Shown here: positions 12,458 to 25,856 of the stretch, in pieces
Numbering within the stretch: position 1 is the first letter of the stretch
How the letters are laid out: each line of letters begins with the position of its first letter
From: Gremmenia infestans
Lineage: Eukaryota > Ascomycota > Leotiomycetes > Helotiales > Hamatocanthoscyphaceae
DNA: 64,000 bases
Direction of reading: 5' to 3'
Assembly (NCBI GenBank): GCA_032629725.1
Contig: JAFEVB010000022.1
Location: 1,054,001-1,118,000, forward strand
Notes under the pieces: generated by a model
The model's database searches: none
What the model saw: only the letters and a program-made list of their open reading frames with translations
What the model was told of the DNA's origin: nothing
Translations under genes and position numbers: made by a program

Positions 12458-14204
12458 CTATTGAGCTTCAATATCATGGCTAGGCACATGTTCCCGGGAC
12501 GACGAAGGCGCGAGCTTCTCGTGCAAGTGGGCGTGCTGCGGGTGCGAGGCAGAGTACTTGCTCTCGGCATCCTCCATATCATTCAGCACCTCGCGCGTCA
12601 ACTCAACGTAATCGTACGCGAACTCGCCGATCTCCGCATCATCGATACCGAGGATCTCTGCTTCTTCCGAGGCGCGCAGCGACAGGCCGGGGATCAGGTT
12701 CATGACGAAGAGGATCAGGCAGGTGCCACCAAACGAGTAGACGCCCCCGGACACGGAATCCGCGAGCTGGTACCCCAGTTGCACCCAGTGGTGGTTGATC
12801 CAGCCGCCCGAAATGACGCTGAAGCCGTCGAGATGCGCTATGTAGTCTGCGGCGAAGAAAGCGGTGAGGATGTTGCCGATGAGCCCGCCGACCGCGTGCT
12901 CGGCGAAGATGTCGAGCGCGTCGTCAACGCCCAGGACGAATTTGAGCTTCGTGGCGTAGTTGGCTCCTGCTGCGCCCACGACACCGTAGATGACTGCTGC
13001 CCAGGCGGGCACGAAACCGGAGCCGGGCGTGATGGCGACGAGACCCGCGATGACACCGGAGCAGAAGCCGACGGTTGACCATTTACGCTCGAGACGGTAG
13101 TCCAGCACACACCAGGTGATACCGCCAACGCATGCGGCGAGGTTGGTGACCACGGCGGCCATGACGGCGCGCATGTTGGCTGCGAGAGCTGAACCGGCAT
13201 TGAAACCGAACCATCCGACCCAGAGGAAAACAGTGCCAATGACAATGTGCGTCACGTTATGGGGGCGATAGTTAAGTCTAGAATGACAAAAGTTAATACT
13301 TGCTCTTGAATGGACACTGAAAAGTGTATCTTGCAAGTATGAACACCAGGTCCACCCTCCCTTTCAAAATGAAAAGAATGTTACTTACTCATGAGTACCG
13401 TGGCCACGACGCTTGCCCAGCATGACAGAGTATGCGAGAGCAGCGCATCCGGAAGAAATATGCACCGGGGTTCCACCAGCGAAATCTAGACCTCCCATCT
13501 TGAAAACCCATCCGGAAGCATTCCATGTCCAGCACGCAATAGGATCATAAATGATAGTAGACCAGACAAACATGAAAACCACACATGGGAGCATTCGCCC
13601 ACGTTCCGCTACTGCACCAACCGCGAGTGCGACAGTGATGGCTGCGAACATACCCTGGTAGACGGCAAACATGAGATCGGGGATCTTAGGCGAGCCGACC
13701 GAGGGAGCAGCAAGAACATTTCGGAAGCCAATGTTCTCCAGATCGCCAATGTACTTGCCGGCGGTGTGGGAGAAAGCGAGAGAGTAACCCCAGAAGAACC
13801 ATTGGAAGGAGACGACGGCCGTGGCCATGATGGAGAGCCATATGAGGGACAGGGCAGACTTCCTACGGGCCAGACCAGAATAGAAGAAGCTACACGAGTG
13901 ACAAGTCAGCTTCTGTACGTAGCACAGTCCACGCACGTTCTGCGCTGCACTCACCCGACACCTGGAATCATAAGAAGCACAAGTGCTGTAGACGTGATCA
14001 TCCATGCGATATCACCGGCCTAATGCGATGGTTGTCAGCTTTGCGCGCCCCATGTATGCTGAAAAATGAGGTCTCTGGATCGGAGTGGCTTACATCGTAG
14101 AAGATGTTGAGATCGGCATTCAAGGAGTCGCCTCCAGTCATGTCAGTGCCATTGTATGGCACTTTAATGGTGTAGTTCAGCGCATCGAGAACCGAGGGAT
14201 CCAT
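12458..14204 (-). CDS. Ammonium transporter (MEP/AMT family)
   Basis: Four exons on the minus strand: 14204-14094, 14019-13955, 13889-13389, 13277-12458, giving 498 residues, the usual MEP length. Every junction keeps frame with GT-AG ends. Conserved family features are visible: IPGVGFFYSGLARRK in an early helix, the first pore histidine in GGTPVHISS (about residue 202), and the second in FAEHAVGGLIGN (about 353). The protein should sit in the plasma membrane with eleven helices, as a trimer, and import ammonium under nitrogen limitation. The C-terminal cytosolic tail is rich in His, Ser and acidic residues, including TRLV-like membrane-proximal helices typical of the regulatory tail. Which paralog (MEP1, 2 or 3 type) cannot be settled by eye; residues resemble the MEP2/MepA group. 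Confidence 0.95.
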
Positions 14205-17200
14205 CTTGATGGTAAGTTCCTTGCTGTGAACAATTCTATAGTTGGAGCTCGTGTAGATGTTGAGTACGATGAATCAATGTAATGTGGAGAAATCCAAAGG
14301 CTGGAGGGTTCTGTGATTCACTTAAGGAGTGCAAAGGGTGAATGGGCGCGAACGAAGAGGCTCTTGGAGATTTGGGAGTGGGACGCGAGGCCGGACCGTG
14401 GAGGATTAAAAAGCCAGAATTGACGTGTGGCAGTCGTCGGGGATCGACTGAGAATGAAGGTGAAGGTAAAATGCCAGTTGGAAGAAGTTGAATCTCCTTT
14501 CAACAAGTCATCTACTACCTGGGTAGATACCTAGTTCTTTGTTGTCGACGCAAGGCAAGGCAAGGCGGGATCGGAGGGGAGGGGAGAGGGAGGAGGTCTA
14601 CGAGGGACATGCACAATATATACGTACTGCGTACTTTTGTATGCATGCGTTTGGTACCGTACATACGGAGTATGTACCTACTACCTACTACCTAGTACCT
14701 AGTACCTAGTACCTAGTACCTAGTACCTAGTACCTACTGTACCAATCTACATGTGGAAGAGTGAATCCGATAATCTCCTACCCACGGCGACACCCACGTA
14801 TCGCCAAAACCAACAACAGTCCACCAACCTGGGAGCTCGGAATCGAAGGTTCTCTGAGAAGCCGCAGTGTATGATTTCTTTCTTCTAGCTCTAGGCTCTA
14901 GCTCTCTAGATGCCGGTTCTCCAGCCCGATTAGGACTTGAGATTCGGTGCAGGGGTAAATTCAAGAGGCGTGATTGAGCGTGGCTGCGTGGGTCGTACTA
15001 GTGGGCATTGTTCTAGACAGGGTCTTCCCGTTAGCCCCATAAGAGATAAGAGACAAGGAAGAGTATTCGAGGCTGCTATTGGTCGACACCAGACCCCACG
15101 AATTTGTTACGACTTTCCATTTGCCTGTCGCTATCTCTGGGCACGGGGATGCCAAGACCCTGGTGGACGAGGAACTACTCTTTTGGTTCTGTGCAACCCA
15201 AGGCTCGTTGTCCTGTCTGTCCAGCTAGCATGCATGCATGCATGTACGAAATAGCAATACTCGCTTGGTACAGTAACAGTCAGCATTCCTCGACTGTTAC
15301 CTACCTTCCTTCTACTTATAAAGGCTGCTGTACAACGGCGTTGAAATGAATTGATGATCCTCCAACAGCTGTAGAAGTCGAAGAAGCTACAATGCTGGCT
15401 ATTATTGGCTACTCTCTACTGTACCTGAATCCCGGAACACAACCTGATCTGACCAGTCCACTTCCGGTGGTACGAGGTGTCTTGGCACGAGGCTCTGGGT
15501 TTGGTACGGAGTACAGTACAGTACATGCTCAACTTACCTCCGTAGGTTGCCACCCGTGACTTATTCATCTCTTGGTACCTATAGTTTTAGTTGATCTTGA
15601 ACTCTATAATTTTCATTTAGTCCATCTTCACAGTCATCTCTTGGTCCTCTAGCTATCTGTCCTCTAGCTATCAACATCCGATCTCGGTGTTTTATCTTGG
15701 ACATTTCAACTCAATTACTGTACCGCGTATAATATCTCGATGGAATAATACAGTACATGGTAACTATGTGCAGTTTCATCGCAGACACAGACACGAACTA
15801 TGGTATCGTCTTGGCAAATTCTGCACGGATACGCATCTTATTTCTGGCAGCTGAAGTAAAGTAAGTGCACTGGATACGGAGGTAAACGGCTGTCATTCCC
15901 ACCTTACCTACCTTACCTACACTGAATCATTTCTCGAGTATTTCAAGAATAGAATGGATGGTGGTGTCTACTGTCCAGTACTACAGTTCAAGCATAAATC
16001 CTTCCCCTTCCCTTCGGTCCGCAACTTGGTTTCCCGTCAAGTTCTCAGCCGCGTCAGGAAATAAAAGGGTCCCTTCATCGTCCCGCACTCCCTCCTGCTC
16101 CTCGAGCTAGGGGACTCTAGTACGGTTTAGGCCATGGCGCCTACACGGCTTAAGCCACATAGATAAGAGATTTAGACCTAAAGCCAACGGCGACGGCGAC
16201 TCACAGCAAAACTAATGATAATGAAAATGATAATTGAAATCGATCAATCTTCTTTACAATCGGCCAATAGACATCCTGCGTCAGTGCGCATGAAAGAAGC
16301 CGCTTGGATGCATGTCACGCAGTCGTCGGGGTCGGGTACTGGTATCACTTAATGTTTCACTCCCCACGAAAATAAGCTTGAATCATCATCGTCCGAGGGC
16401 TCTCGAGTTGCCGTTTTCCTGCTGGGCTTTCTACAGATACCTATATCTATAATCTACAGTCTATATAGTTTCCACCGAAGCAGTGATACCAGGCATCACT
16501 GTATACTTACTCCACCATTCTCTTCATTTCTTCAAATTACCAAGCTAAGTTCCTAAGTACTGTACACCAAACATTACATGCGGATCCATCTCCGAGTCCC
16601 ACTACCAATTGTTTCAAAAGATGTCTTAGTCAAAGGTACCGTACCCCATACAGTACGTTCCCCCACCCCACCATCCACTGCATGGTCGTTCGTCACTTGC
16701 ACAACATGGCTCCCCCTAGAAGACGCGTAGAACTCTAGGTATGCATCAGAGTTTTTCAAAAGGGGTCTACCTAATCTACACCTTAGCTTTCCCTACCTAC
16801 AGTACCTACTGTACATACTATACATAGGCACCTACAGTAGTTTTCCCAACCAACCCGCCGTTGCACTAACTACCTACCTGCTGCATGTTTGCTGCATGCA
16901 ACTAACTACCTAGGTAACTACTTGCAAGCCTGATTCATCATCCATCATACTGTACAAGTACGGATACACATAAGCTAGCTTTCCTGCCGTATTGTTGGCT
17001 TGGAGCCGTGCCGTGCTGCCTTGACCTTCTGAACCCCACGCAGTGGCATAGATCCAGTTTTTACTTGTACAGCAGTCTGTGAGGCTGATCTGAGCTTAGG
17101 GTGGTGATGATACTTGTAATTCTGGATCGGGACCGAGCTCTCGGGATAGCCGTCCGTCGTTCTTTTACGGATACGCCGATCTTGAGAATTGCCTCTCCAT

Positions 17201-17603
17201 TAGCCAACATCTTACCTTTATCTTTTCAAAGTATATTTCTGGACTTACTGTACTCATTCATACATACTACCATATATATAAGGTTTGGAGAATTAATCAT
17301 GTGTATTTATGTATCACTAGATTGTTGATGACCTTTTCTTTTGTAAACTCCGCGATTGCACTGATTGCAGTGACCGATTGACCGATAGATAGATATCCTA
17401 GCCTACCTACACTAGGCGCCAGATTCTTATTAACTTTCAAGTCCCCTTCACTACTCACTCACCCTACGTACGTACGTACATGATTACAGTATGAGTGATT
17501 CTACCTTTCCATTCCGCCTCTTGCTGCCCAACATCATGCAAGCCAGAGCCAGAACCAGAATACACAAGCTCGCTCAAGCCCAAGCCCAAGCCCAAGCCCA
17601 AGC
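14205..17603. other. Long intergenic region, repeat-rich
   Basis: About 3.4 kb upstream of the ammonium transporter and downstream of MED16. No gene is supported. It contains a TACCTAG tandem array (14675-14742), CATG and ACGT tandem patches near 15228-15243 and 17464-17480, and many TACCTACC words. One GATAAG at 15045-15050 is noted but not claimed as a site. Confidence 0.5.
14675..14742. repeat. (TACCTAG)n tandem array
   Basis: Roughly nine 7-base units (GTACCTA followed by C or G variants) in a row, about 470-540 bases before the ammonium transporter ATG. The unit contains GTAC and CTAG palindromes. Confidence 0.8.
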
Positions 17604-17609
17604 TCAAGC
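17573..17609. repeat. (CAAGCC)n tandem array at the MED16 3' end
   Basis: About six CAAGCC/CAAGCT hexamers that end within, or immediately after, the MED16 stop codon region. Confidence 0.8.
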
Positions 17610-20600
17610 AATCATCTCCCCCGGCGCAAGCGTATTCCAATACCCACTACAATAGCACCGTCTCGTCTGCATAACCAGCCACTGCAACGACCTCCTCTCC
17701 GTCAACACATCCTCCATAACCGCCGCGCACCTAGCACACCTCCTCCACCTCCTGCCCTCCTCGCCCTTGCGCGGATTGCTCAGCCAGCCCTTGCGGAAAC
17801 AATCAATCGTGCTCTTCTGCGCCCTGCGCCGCGCAACACTCACCGCATCCTCATCCACTTCCAGCAGCGCGAAGTCGGCGAAGAAGAGTTTCGCTGGCTC
17901 GATCTCGCCGCGTACGCCTTCAAGGAGCCCTTCGGTGCGGAAGAGCTCCACGATGACGCTTTTGAAGGCTTCGGGAAATTGCCCGCAGAAGAGCATTTTT
18001 ATCTCGAGGGTGTTGCGGGCTTTTTCCGCTTGTGGGGAGCCCGAGAAGGGGGGGTTATTGTTGGTGTATGTGTTTTTGATGAGGGATGTTAAGGAGGCGA
18101 GGAGGGTTTCCATGGTTTTGGCGCGGATGATTGTGCTGCTCGTTAGGGTTGCGATTTGCATGTATGCGCTCCTTAAAGCGGGCGATAGAGCGGGTGAGTT
18201 ATTGGGTTGTTGAGGCGTGTTCGTGTTTGGGTTGGTGGTGCCATGCACCATTGCTTTACGGGCGATGTAGTCGATATGGGTGAGGCGCCGGCAGATTGCT
18301 GTTAGGAACCCACGGGTTGGGGAGGAGAGTAAGAGGTGTAGTGATATTGTGTTCGTGGAGCGTAGGTGGGCGTATAGTTCGGGTAGCGAAAACCCGTCGG
18401 CTTTTGTAAGGTCCATAGAGGAAGGAAGTGTTGTAGGAAGTGTGAGAAGTGTATCTGTTAACCAAGCCAAAAAGTCGAGGACCCAGCGGACAGAGCCTGC
18501 AAGCGCATTGATCACCTCTGCGGAAGTATAAGTATGAAGATAGTATATTTACTCGGGAATTTACCTGGATCTTCAAGCGGCGATGTCTTGTCGTTGGGAT
18601 TTGCACCAGGTACGTTCAGGTTTGCGGCCATTGTTACAAGTACGACGATGTTGCGTAGTTGGAGAACCAACCAAGCAAACTTACCCGAAAAAGTTCTAGG
18701 GTTAAATTCTCCTTGAAAGCCGAGGGAATTCTGGATACAGAGACATAATTGGATGGTTGTATTCCTAATCAGAACGTCGTAATGCTGTTCTGCTGAATAA
18801 TCCATTTGTGCTTTGAGTATTTTCGAGAGTTCGATCAACCAGTCATAAGCAATATCTATTCATGTCAGCTCGTCTCTGCGGAATTCCAGTTTTGATGACT
18901 GCATACTTAGCTTCACATATTTGTGAACTGTAGCAAGTAAATCATCATAAGTAACATTTCTCATTACTGAGGTAGAGCAAGAAAGAGCTAGAGCTGCTAC
19001 TACAGCTGAATATTGCGCTGGCGAGAGTTAGGATGACCTATAGGATGTACGAATGGAGAGCTTACAATCTTCCATACTTGACCCAATATCGCCTAAATGA
19101 TAATCCAGCTGCTTCCACTTGATCTTGCCATCATTTCGAATCTGCACAACGGAGCAGTAACTCGGTGATAATGCGACTTGAAGGCCTCGAAGGGATTAGG
19201 ATTGAGATCTGAGACGACAGGGAGCACTTACAAGGTTCGTCTTCTGTATACGAGAAACCGATCTGGGATAGATGCCAAACGCGATCGAGGTCTTGATCAG
19301 TAAATGTCTCAGCCATCGTAGTACGGTCTCGATAATCCACCGAGCTATCACTATACGCAAAGAAAATGACTTTGCCAAGGTTCAAAGTTTGCATGGTGAG
19401 CGCAATCTTGTTCACAGTAAAGCTGTCAAGCTTTTTCAAAAAGACAATAGACTTGAAACCAGGTGTTAGTCTCGTGTGGTGGTATACTTAGTAGATTGCT
19501 AGACTTACTGGTGGTTGAGAACCAATACTGTTTCTTCGTGAACTTAACTGTTCAAAGGCGGGGTGAACGCTCTGAGGTTTGTCACGAATCTCCCATCTAT
19601 CCACGGTCGTGTGAACATCTTGATTGTAATGGGTCATTGACACTGGTAGATGGGAACGAATGGCGACAATAGTAGCAGGAGTTATGTGGCCAGACGCATC
19701 GCCACAAGACGGCAAGAATTCCAGATGAGATAATTGGGCCATTGAAGACTCCATATTCGAAGCGTTCAAAGTCTCCCCTGATGTGTCATGAAACCAGCTC
19801 GTCACAGCAAGATGGCGAGTTTTGATGGTTGGATTCAGTACCAGCGCAGTCGGAGGCAACTTTTCAGCCGTTTTAGGCAGACCCCAATCTACCAAAGCAC
19901 GCACAGTTCGAAGTTGCTTTGAGGTTGTAGCAAAAGCAATCAGTAAAGTATTGGCTGAAAGGAAGTTAGTGAGAGTCAAGCTTTATACATCCTAAATCCC
20001 TACATTTGTCAGGGCAGATCGCCGCGTGAGTGATCAGATCATCTGATGACACGATACTCTCCAATTCTGTATGTGATTCATAATACTTGCCATTGTTCTG
20101 AGGCCATAATACACGCAAAATACCGTTGGTAGTAACGCACACCAATGCGGATTTTGCGTGATTTGGGTGGAAGGGTCCAAATACGGGGGCTTGGGATGCC
20201 TCATACCGATAGTTGGACCCCTCTTTGACTGCTGGACCATTCAAAAAGGTCTAGGGGACATGTTAAATAAAATTCTTGATGTTGTCCAAGGAGAAGTCTC
20301 GGCTTACTGGGCGATTTGGGGGATAGGGGGCTAGATTCAACCAGTAGCATCCGACAACACCGTATAGATCATCGACTGGATCCCCTGTACATGGTCTATG
20401 TAAAGTAGGTTTGTTTAGAGATGAAAAGATAGATAGAATTGTCACTCGTCCCGCACAATCAATAACAGCCAACTCAGAGCCGGTTGGACTCCAGGAGAGA
20501 TGCTTCAATGGACCACCGTCCAAAGTCGTAGTGAAAGCAGGTGTGATGGTTGGTTCACTTAGACCCCAATTGCCAGTGTCTGGATGACAACGAAGATTCC

Positions 20601-20844
20601 TCAATTCAAGGGCAACCCCATTTGCGGTAATAGTTGCTATGCAGCCCCAATTTGACCAAGCAACGGTCCTGGTGAGAAGTGAGCATAGCACATGGAGCAA
20701 GGAAGGAGAAACTTACTGGCAGCAGCCACCTCCCCGAAGCTCATCGATTCTTTGGTGGAGTTCTTTCGAAGGTGGAGGGCGTGTGGGGAGTGACAGGTCT
20801 GCTGCATCACCGAAGAGGTCATCCATGTCCATCCCATCGTCCAT
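17604..20844 (-). CDS. MED16: Mediator complex subunit 16
   Basis: Nine exons on the minus strand: 20844-20717, 20668-20308, 20250-20004, 19954-19509, 19451-19232, 19185-19066, 19005-18907, 18855-18565, 18517-17604, together 941 residues. All phases join cleanly. The start (MDDGMDMDDLFG) is the acidic N-terminus seen in fungal MED16, followed by TVAWSNWGCIATI and WD40-like repeats (SWSPTGSELAVID). The C-terminal third is helical (AYDWLIELSKIL, AWLVLQLR) and ends in a Cys pair module, RRCARCAAVMED and RRCYCSGYW, characteristic of the family. MED16 (yeast Sin4) is a tail subunit linking activators to RNA polymerase II in the nucleus. The intron between exons 5 and 6 is only 46 bases. It is transcribed divergently from the sirtuin gene with about 1 kb between starts. 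Confidence 0.9.
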
Positions 20845-21879
20845 TTCTTGTGACGGCCTTTGTACTGTACTGTACTATATATAGCTCCCGGCGCAAGTAT
20901 TGTGCTAGATGGAGTGGGGGAATGTTGGAGGCATGTGATCAAAGAGGTAGGTGATGCAGACTGAATGGCGCGTCCAAGCAGAATACAAGAGGCAGACAAG
21001 GAGACAAATACTGATAAAGAGGCAGAGTAGAAAGATCCGGTCAGGTGAAAGTCTGGAGCGACAAGCAGGTCGGCTGGAGTGGAGTTCTTGAGCTCGCAGC
21101 CTTGTGAGGTTTGACTGGACTGGACTGGACTAGACTGGATTGCAGGGATTGTGCGGGAAGTAGCTAAATATGCTATAGCGGCAACCTCATTGACCCAGCA
21201 ACTTGATATTTATTTGCACCGTGGAGAATGTGCAATTAGATTATATATATATATATATACTAAAATACTAAAGGACATTGGTAAAGTCTGAGGATGTTTA
21301 AATCATGTTGTTTCTGCATTATGCATAATACAAACAATAAATTGTACTAGTATCTACGGTATAAGACTGTTCTAGCTTTACTGGGCCCTTTACGGTACTA
21401 AGTGCAAATTCCCCGCGCCCGCCTTACTCTCATCTCATCCTAAACGAGTCTACGTCAGAAGTGTTCTGATTGCGCTTTCGATCCATGAATGAATGAACCA
21501 GTAGTGGCACCATAATGTCTTTATCCTATAAGATGTGATTGAATGAATAAATGAATGCATTGAAGTAAAGAAATAATAGGAACGCCCGACCAAAGCTAGT
21601 GGATTCTATGTGTTGCTGCTGCATCAAAACAACTCGCTTGTGTATAATAAGTACTTGTACTCTAGTGCCCGCTCCGCTGTTCAGGATCGTACAACCTCAC
21701 GCCTCTTCGACCACGACCTCACCACCACCACCAACGACCCCGAATTGTGACTCGACACGACAACCAACGACAGCAATGTTAATGAGGAGTAATACCGAGG
21801 CATAACAATTTCAACAACCTCCCCTCCTCCCTCTTCTTTCCCCTTTCCTTTCCAACCGACCTCTGCGACGAAGCCAGCG
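20845..21879. promoter_or_regulatory. Divergent intergenic region between MED16 and the sirtuin
   Basis: About 1,035 bases between two divergent start codons, so it must hold both promoters. It contains an (AT)n run at 21242-21259 and a TGGAC pentamer repeat near 21115-21135. No coding region seen. Confidence 0.5.
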
Positions 21880-23662
21880 ATGACTTCCAGCGCTTCGCCA
21901 TGCTCCTCCCCGCTCTCCAGCATCGCATCGAGGTCCCCTTCACTACCCGTGGACTATCCATCGCCCCCATCAAGCAATGTGTCTGATAAAGGCGCATCTT
22001 CTCCACTCCGCGACGCGGCTGAGAGTGCGCCTGATCGCGAGGGCCCCCCTCCTGCGAAGAGGCGCAAGGTTGCCGGCCCAAAGGAATATAAGACCGAATA
22101 CCTTGACTTGCGCGCCCTAAATGAGAGCGATGACGAAGCTCATCACCGAGTTCAAGATTCCAAACTCAAGAAGCTCATGGAGACGTTGCGCTCGAAGCGT
22201 AAGATTGTGGTAATTGCTGGGGCTGGCATCTCAGTATCCTCTGGCAGTACGTATCCCCTTCTTACCAGGCGTCAATCTTGCTAACCATATATCAGTTCCC
22301 GACTTCCGTTCTTCAACCGGTCTCTTCACCACCCTACGGAGTCAGCATAAGCTAAAAGCCTCGGGGAAGCACCTTTTTGACGCGTCGGTGTACCGGAACG
22401 ATTCATCCACCAGTTCTTTCCATGACATGGTTCGAGGATTATCGAAACTGACGGAGAATGCAAAACCGTCGCCTTTCCACCACATGATTGCGACGCTAGC
22501 CGAGGAAGGTCGCTTGATGCGCTTGTATACCCAGAATGTCGACGGCATCGATACCGCTCTGCCGCCGCTAGCGACCAACATCCCTCTTAATATCAAAGGA
22601 CCTTGGCCAAAGACTATTCAACTTCATGGAGGCTTGACCAAGATGTCGTGTCAGATGTGTAATAAACTGTTTCCTTTTGATGGGGCTCTGTTTGAGGGCC
22701 CAGATCCACCTGCCTGTCAGGAATGCGAGGAGGCCGACGGTGTAAGAATGGCCGCTGGCTGTAGAAGTCGTGGAATTGGTCGCTTACGGCCGAGAATGGT
22801 ATTGTACAACGAACATAACCCTGATCAGGATGCCATTGGAGCCGTGTCTACCGCCGATATCAAGAGTCGACCCGACGCAGTCATTGTTGTTGGCACGAGC
22901 CTGAAGGTTCCCGGAATCAGACGGCTGGCACGTGAGATGTGTGCAGTTACTCGAGACCGCCGAGGAGGATTCACGGCTTGGATTAATAAGGACCCCGAAC
23001 CACTTGGCGTTGACATGAAGGACTCTTGGGACATGGTTGTCCGAGGCGAATGTGACGAAATCGCTCGTTACGTTGGCCTTCCAAAGTGGGACGACAAAGA
23101 CTGTGGGGAGTATTGTAATGTTGAGAGGGAAGAGGTAAAGGTGGCCAAGAAGGCGAAGGGTATACTGGGAGTCGTGGTGGAGTCGAAACCACTGGAAGCC
23201 ATCAAGACCGAGGGCATGCTCACGCCCACCGACTCCCGGCAACAGAGTCCTCAACCCTTGCCAAAGACGAAGAAGCAGCTACCCCTCTCATTTGCTCTAG
23301 CGACGACTACGGTCGCAGAGAAGGTTACGAAACCCAAGAAGAAGGCCAACAGAAAGCCATTGCCTTCCGCGAAGCCCAAGGAGAAGATTACCAGTGCTTT
23401 TGCTAATACGAAGAAAGCAACGCTGTCGACCGGCAAGACCGCTTCAGCAAACATCAATGTTAACTTTCCGAATCTCAAAGGCAATACGAAACCAGCCAAG
23501 TCACCACACACACCACCGCGAGCAGCATCTCCTGCATATTCCAACACCAGCAATGAGTTGACACCACCACCGTCCAGCAAGCCTGAAGTCGTCATTTATC
23601 AAGAGACGATTTCACCTTCAAGAATTCCTGGATTTCTGACAGGCATGATGGATCAAGCATAA
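21880..23662 (+). CDS. HST4: NAD-dependent histone deacetylase, HST3/HST4-type sirtuin
   Basis: Two exons, 21880-22246 and 22296-23662, separated by a 49-base intron (GTACGT...GCTAAC...ATCAG); 577 residues. Splicing creates the unbroken NAD-binding motif GAGISVSSGIPDFRS (GAGIS at residues 114-118). TQNVDG (201-206) and the catalytic histidine in QLHGG (233) follow, and the zinc tetrad is C241, C244, C263 and C266. The Ser/Pro-rich N-terminus holds an NLS-like AKRRK. The C-terminal 180 residues are basic and low-complexity. Layout and insert pattern fit HST3/HST4, which remove acetyl from histone H3 lysine 56 after replication; assignment to HST3 versus HST4 is by general resemblance. Confidence 0.9.
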
Positions 23663-24720
23663 TTTCGGTCATTAATCATTAGCTATGGCCGTTGTCCTTG
23701 TCTCCATTCATATTTGCATTCCGAGGCGTTGCGGTCACATCAATCACCAAAGCATTATGCAGAGTTTTGGCATTAGCAGGACATTGTGCACGATATGCAT
23801 ACACCATACATCGGCGTTTGTTTTGTAGCATCATTCATCTATTAGGTTGGGAAAGCCTCGCACACTTTAGGTAAGGGGGTTAGGGGTTATTGGCTGGACT
23901 ATCTATCCAGTATTCTTGTAACTCCTGCTTGCTTGTTTTTTGTTGCATTGGGAAAGAGGGAGGGAGGTAACACTAGTACTTGCCAGTTGTGGCTGGCTGT
24001 ATCTAATGGACTCGGGTCTATGCTTTAGACGGCCTTGGAAGCTGGCAGCGATATATAGCTGGTTGGCTGGCTGTTGTACATACATACATATCAAAATAAC
24101 CATGGCACTGTTTGATACCTGTCTGTGCTTACTTGACCACTGAGACCGACCATACCAATGTATAAGTAAGTTATATACTAGTCTTGTAGAGTGCTCGCTC
24201 TACAATATACATGTACCTGTCTATAATTGTCATTAGTAATTAGGACAGTGAGAATTATATCCCTTATGCTGCATGGCGCTCTGCAATCTCTACCTGTCCT
24301 CACTAGCCTCCAAAATCGGCCTCCTGTATTTCTGGGCTGAGTGAGGTTGTCTAATGTTGTTGGATTAAAACGTCGAGGGAGGGAGGTTCTTCGAGAGTGC
24401 TCCTGTAATGCCCGTGGGCTTTCACGGTAATAGCAAACGATGATCTGGACTTGTACTATATACGGGCAGGTAACACATATATATATATATATATGTCTCT
24501 GGAATTTCAGTATTGACGTTAAAGTTTTCAAAAATCATTCTTGCAGAAAGAAAGTATATAACAGAGATTCAAAGCAAAGCCGGCTTTGAAAGATTGATGA
24601 GTAAGGAACAAGGAATATATCAGACGAGAATGACTGAAGAGGGGTGGGTATACTGTAAAATCCGCACTCACACAAACGCCTAAAACAAACCCTCCTATCC
24701 TATCCCAATCCCGATTAAGA
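23663..24720. other. Intergenic region between convergent genes
   Basis: About 1 kb between the stops of the sirtuin and the hydroxylase-family gene. An (AT)n run sits at 24477-24494. No gene seen. Confidence 0.5.
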
Positions 24721-25856
24721 TCAAGATCTCTTTGCGCCCTTCTTCCTCCCATTCAACGTCCTTATACCATCTTTCCCGCTCTCCTTAGCATTCTCCAATG
24801 CCTTCCCACCCCGCTCTTTGACATGGTGTTTCTCGGCCTCCTCACCCACATCATCCATCACATCCGGGCCGACACTCGTGCCATGCACCCAGTCCATCAA
24901 CCCCCACGGAGCGTAGTTCCCGCGTCCGCGACTCTCGCTGTGCGCGTCCTGTCTGCGCGCCATGCCGCCGAGCATGATACCTGGGATATTGGTGTAGCCG
25001 GAGAGCGTGAGCGTTTCTTCGGTGGTGGTTAGGGCGAGAGTGATGAGGTGGGTTAGCAGGTGGGTGCGGAAGAGCAGGGAGGGGAGGTAGGTAGGGAGGA
25101 AGCGGATGAGGAGGTAGGGGAGCGGGTGGTCGTAGTGGGCTGCGAAGGAGTAGGGGGCGGGGATGGAGTGGAAGTAGGTTTTGTGGAGCGCGGATATGTA
25201 GGTGGGGGAGCTGGGGTGCAGGATAAAGCGGTGGATGTAGTATTGGAGGATCTGGGAAGTATTATTAGCAGATGCTTGGGAAGTAAGGTATGTGAAGTGT
25301 GTGTATTACCTCGCGGAGAAAGAGTGATCGGAGGACGTATTTCGCAATGGACCAGGGCATTGGCAGGGTGGTTGTGACTTGCAATGCGCTTCTGATATGG
25401 AGGACTTGTGTGAAGAGTAACTCGATCCCTGCTTGCAGCGCAACGCTCAACAAGATGTTGAGAAGACTAAATCCTATAACGGAATACCACGGCGGCCTGC
25501 CTCCCTTCCTGTTACTCCGCGAACCTCCTGATCGCGTTGGCAAGGCCGCCTCGCCTTGAGTCTTGATATTGACGATCATGCTTGGTAGGAGAGAGTCGAA
25601 GAGCAGGAAGAGTAAGGAAGGAAGCAGGAAGAATATTGCGCGAATAGCTAGTGTTCCGACGATTTCGACTTGCAATGGAGGAAAGGAAAGCACCATTGTA
25701 CTCCAAGTCTGGAATCGCTTGTCAGTAGTAATTCGGACCCATCATATATTTAGATCTCACCATATAAAAGAATAGCAGGTTCAAACTGGTCGAGTAAGTC
25801 CCTATGGAGGGACCCAAAAAGTACATTGTTGCGGGTATGGATAGATAGGCGCCCAT
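24721..25856 (-). CDS. Fatty acid hydroxylase / sterol desaturase superfamily membrane protein
   Basis: Three exons on the minus strand: 25856-25761, 25708-25310, 25251-24721; 341 residues. Introns are in phase 0 with GT-AG ends. The histidine boxes of the di-iron fatty acid hydroxylase family (PF04116) are visible: HRFILH, then LHKTYFHS, then AAHYDHP, and a later GRGNYAPWGLMDWVHGTS segment. Several hydrophobic helices (for example AIRAIFFLLPSLLFLLFD) indicate an endoplasmic reticulum membrane protein. Members hydroxylate or desaturate sterols or long-chain lipids; the exact substrate is not clear. The second box reads HKxxxH rather than the common HxxHH, which may be a subfamily trait. The tail is hydrophilic and ends in basic KKGAKRS, an ER-retrieval-like ending. 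Confidence 0.85.

Noticed and set aside
12422..13078. Plus-strand open frame of 218 codons
   Set aside because: It is the antisense shadow of the last exon of the ammonium transporter.
15045..15050. GATAAG upstream of the ammonium transporter as a nitrogen-regulator (AreA/NIT2) site
   Set aside because: A six-base match 840 bases upstream is expected by chance in 3.4 kb; no cluster of GATA sites near the start was seen.
18590..18680. Possible intron in MED16 exon 8 (donor TCGG|GTAAGT)
   Set aside because: Reading through gives KFAWLVLQLR, a conserved MED16 block, while the spliced alternative runs into a stop.
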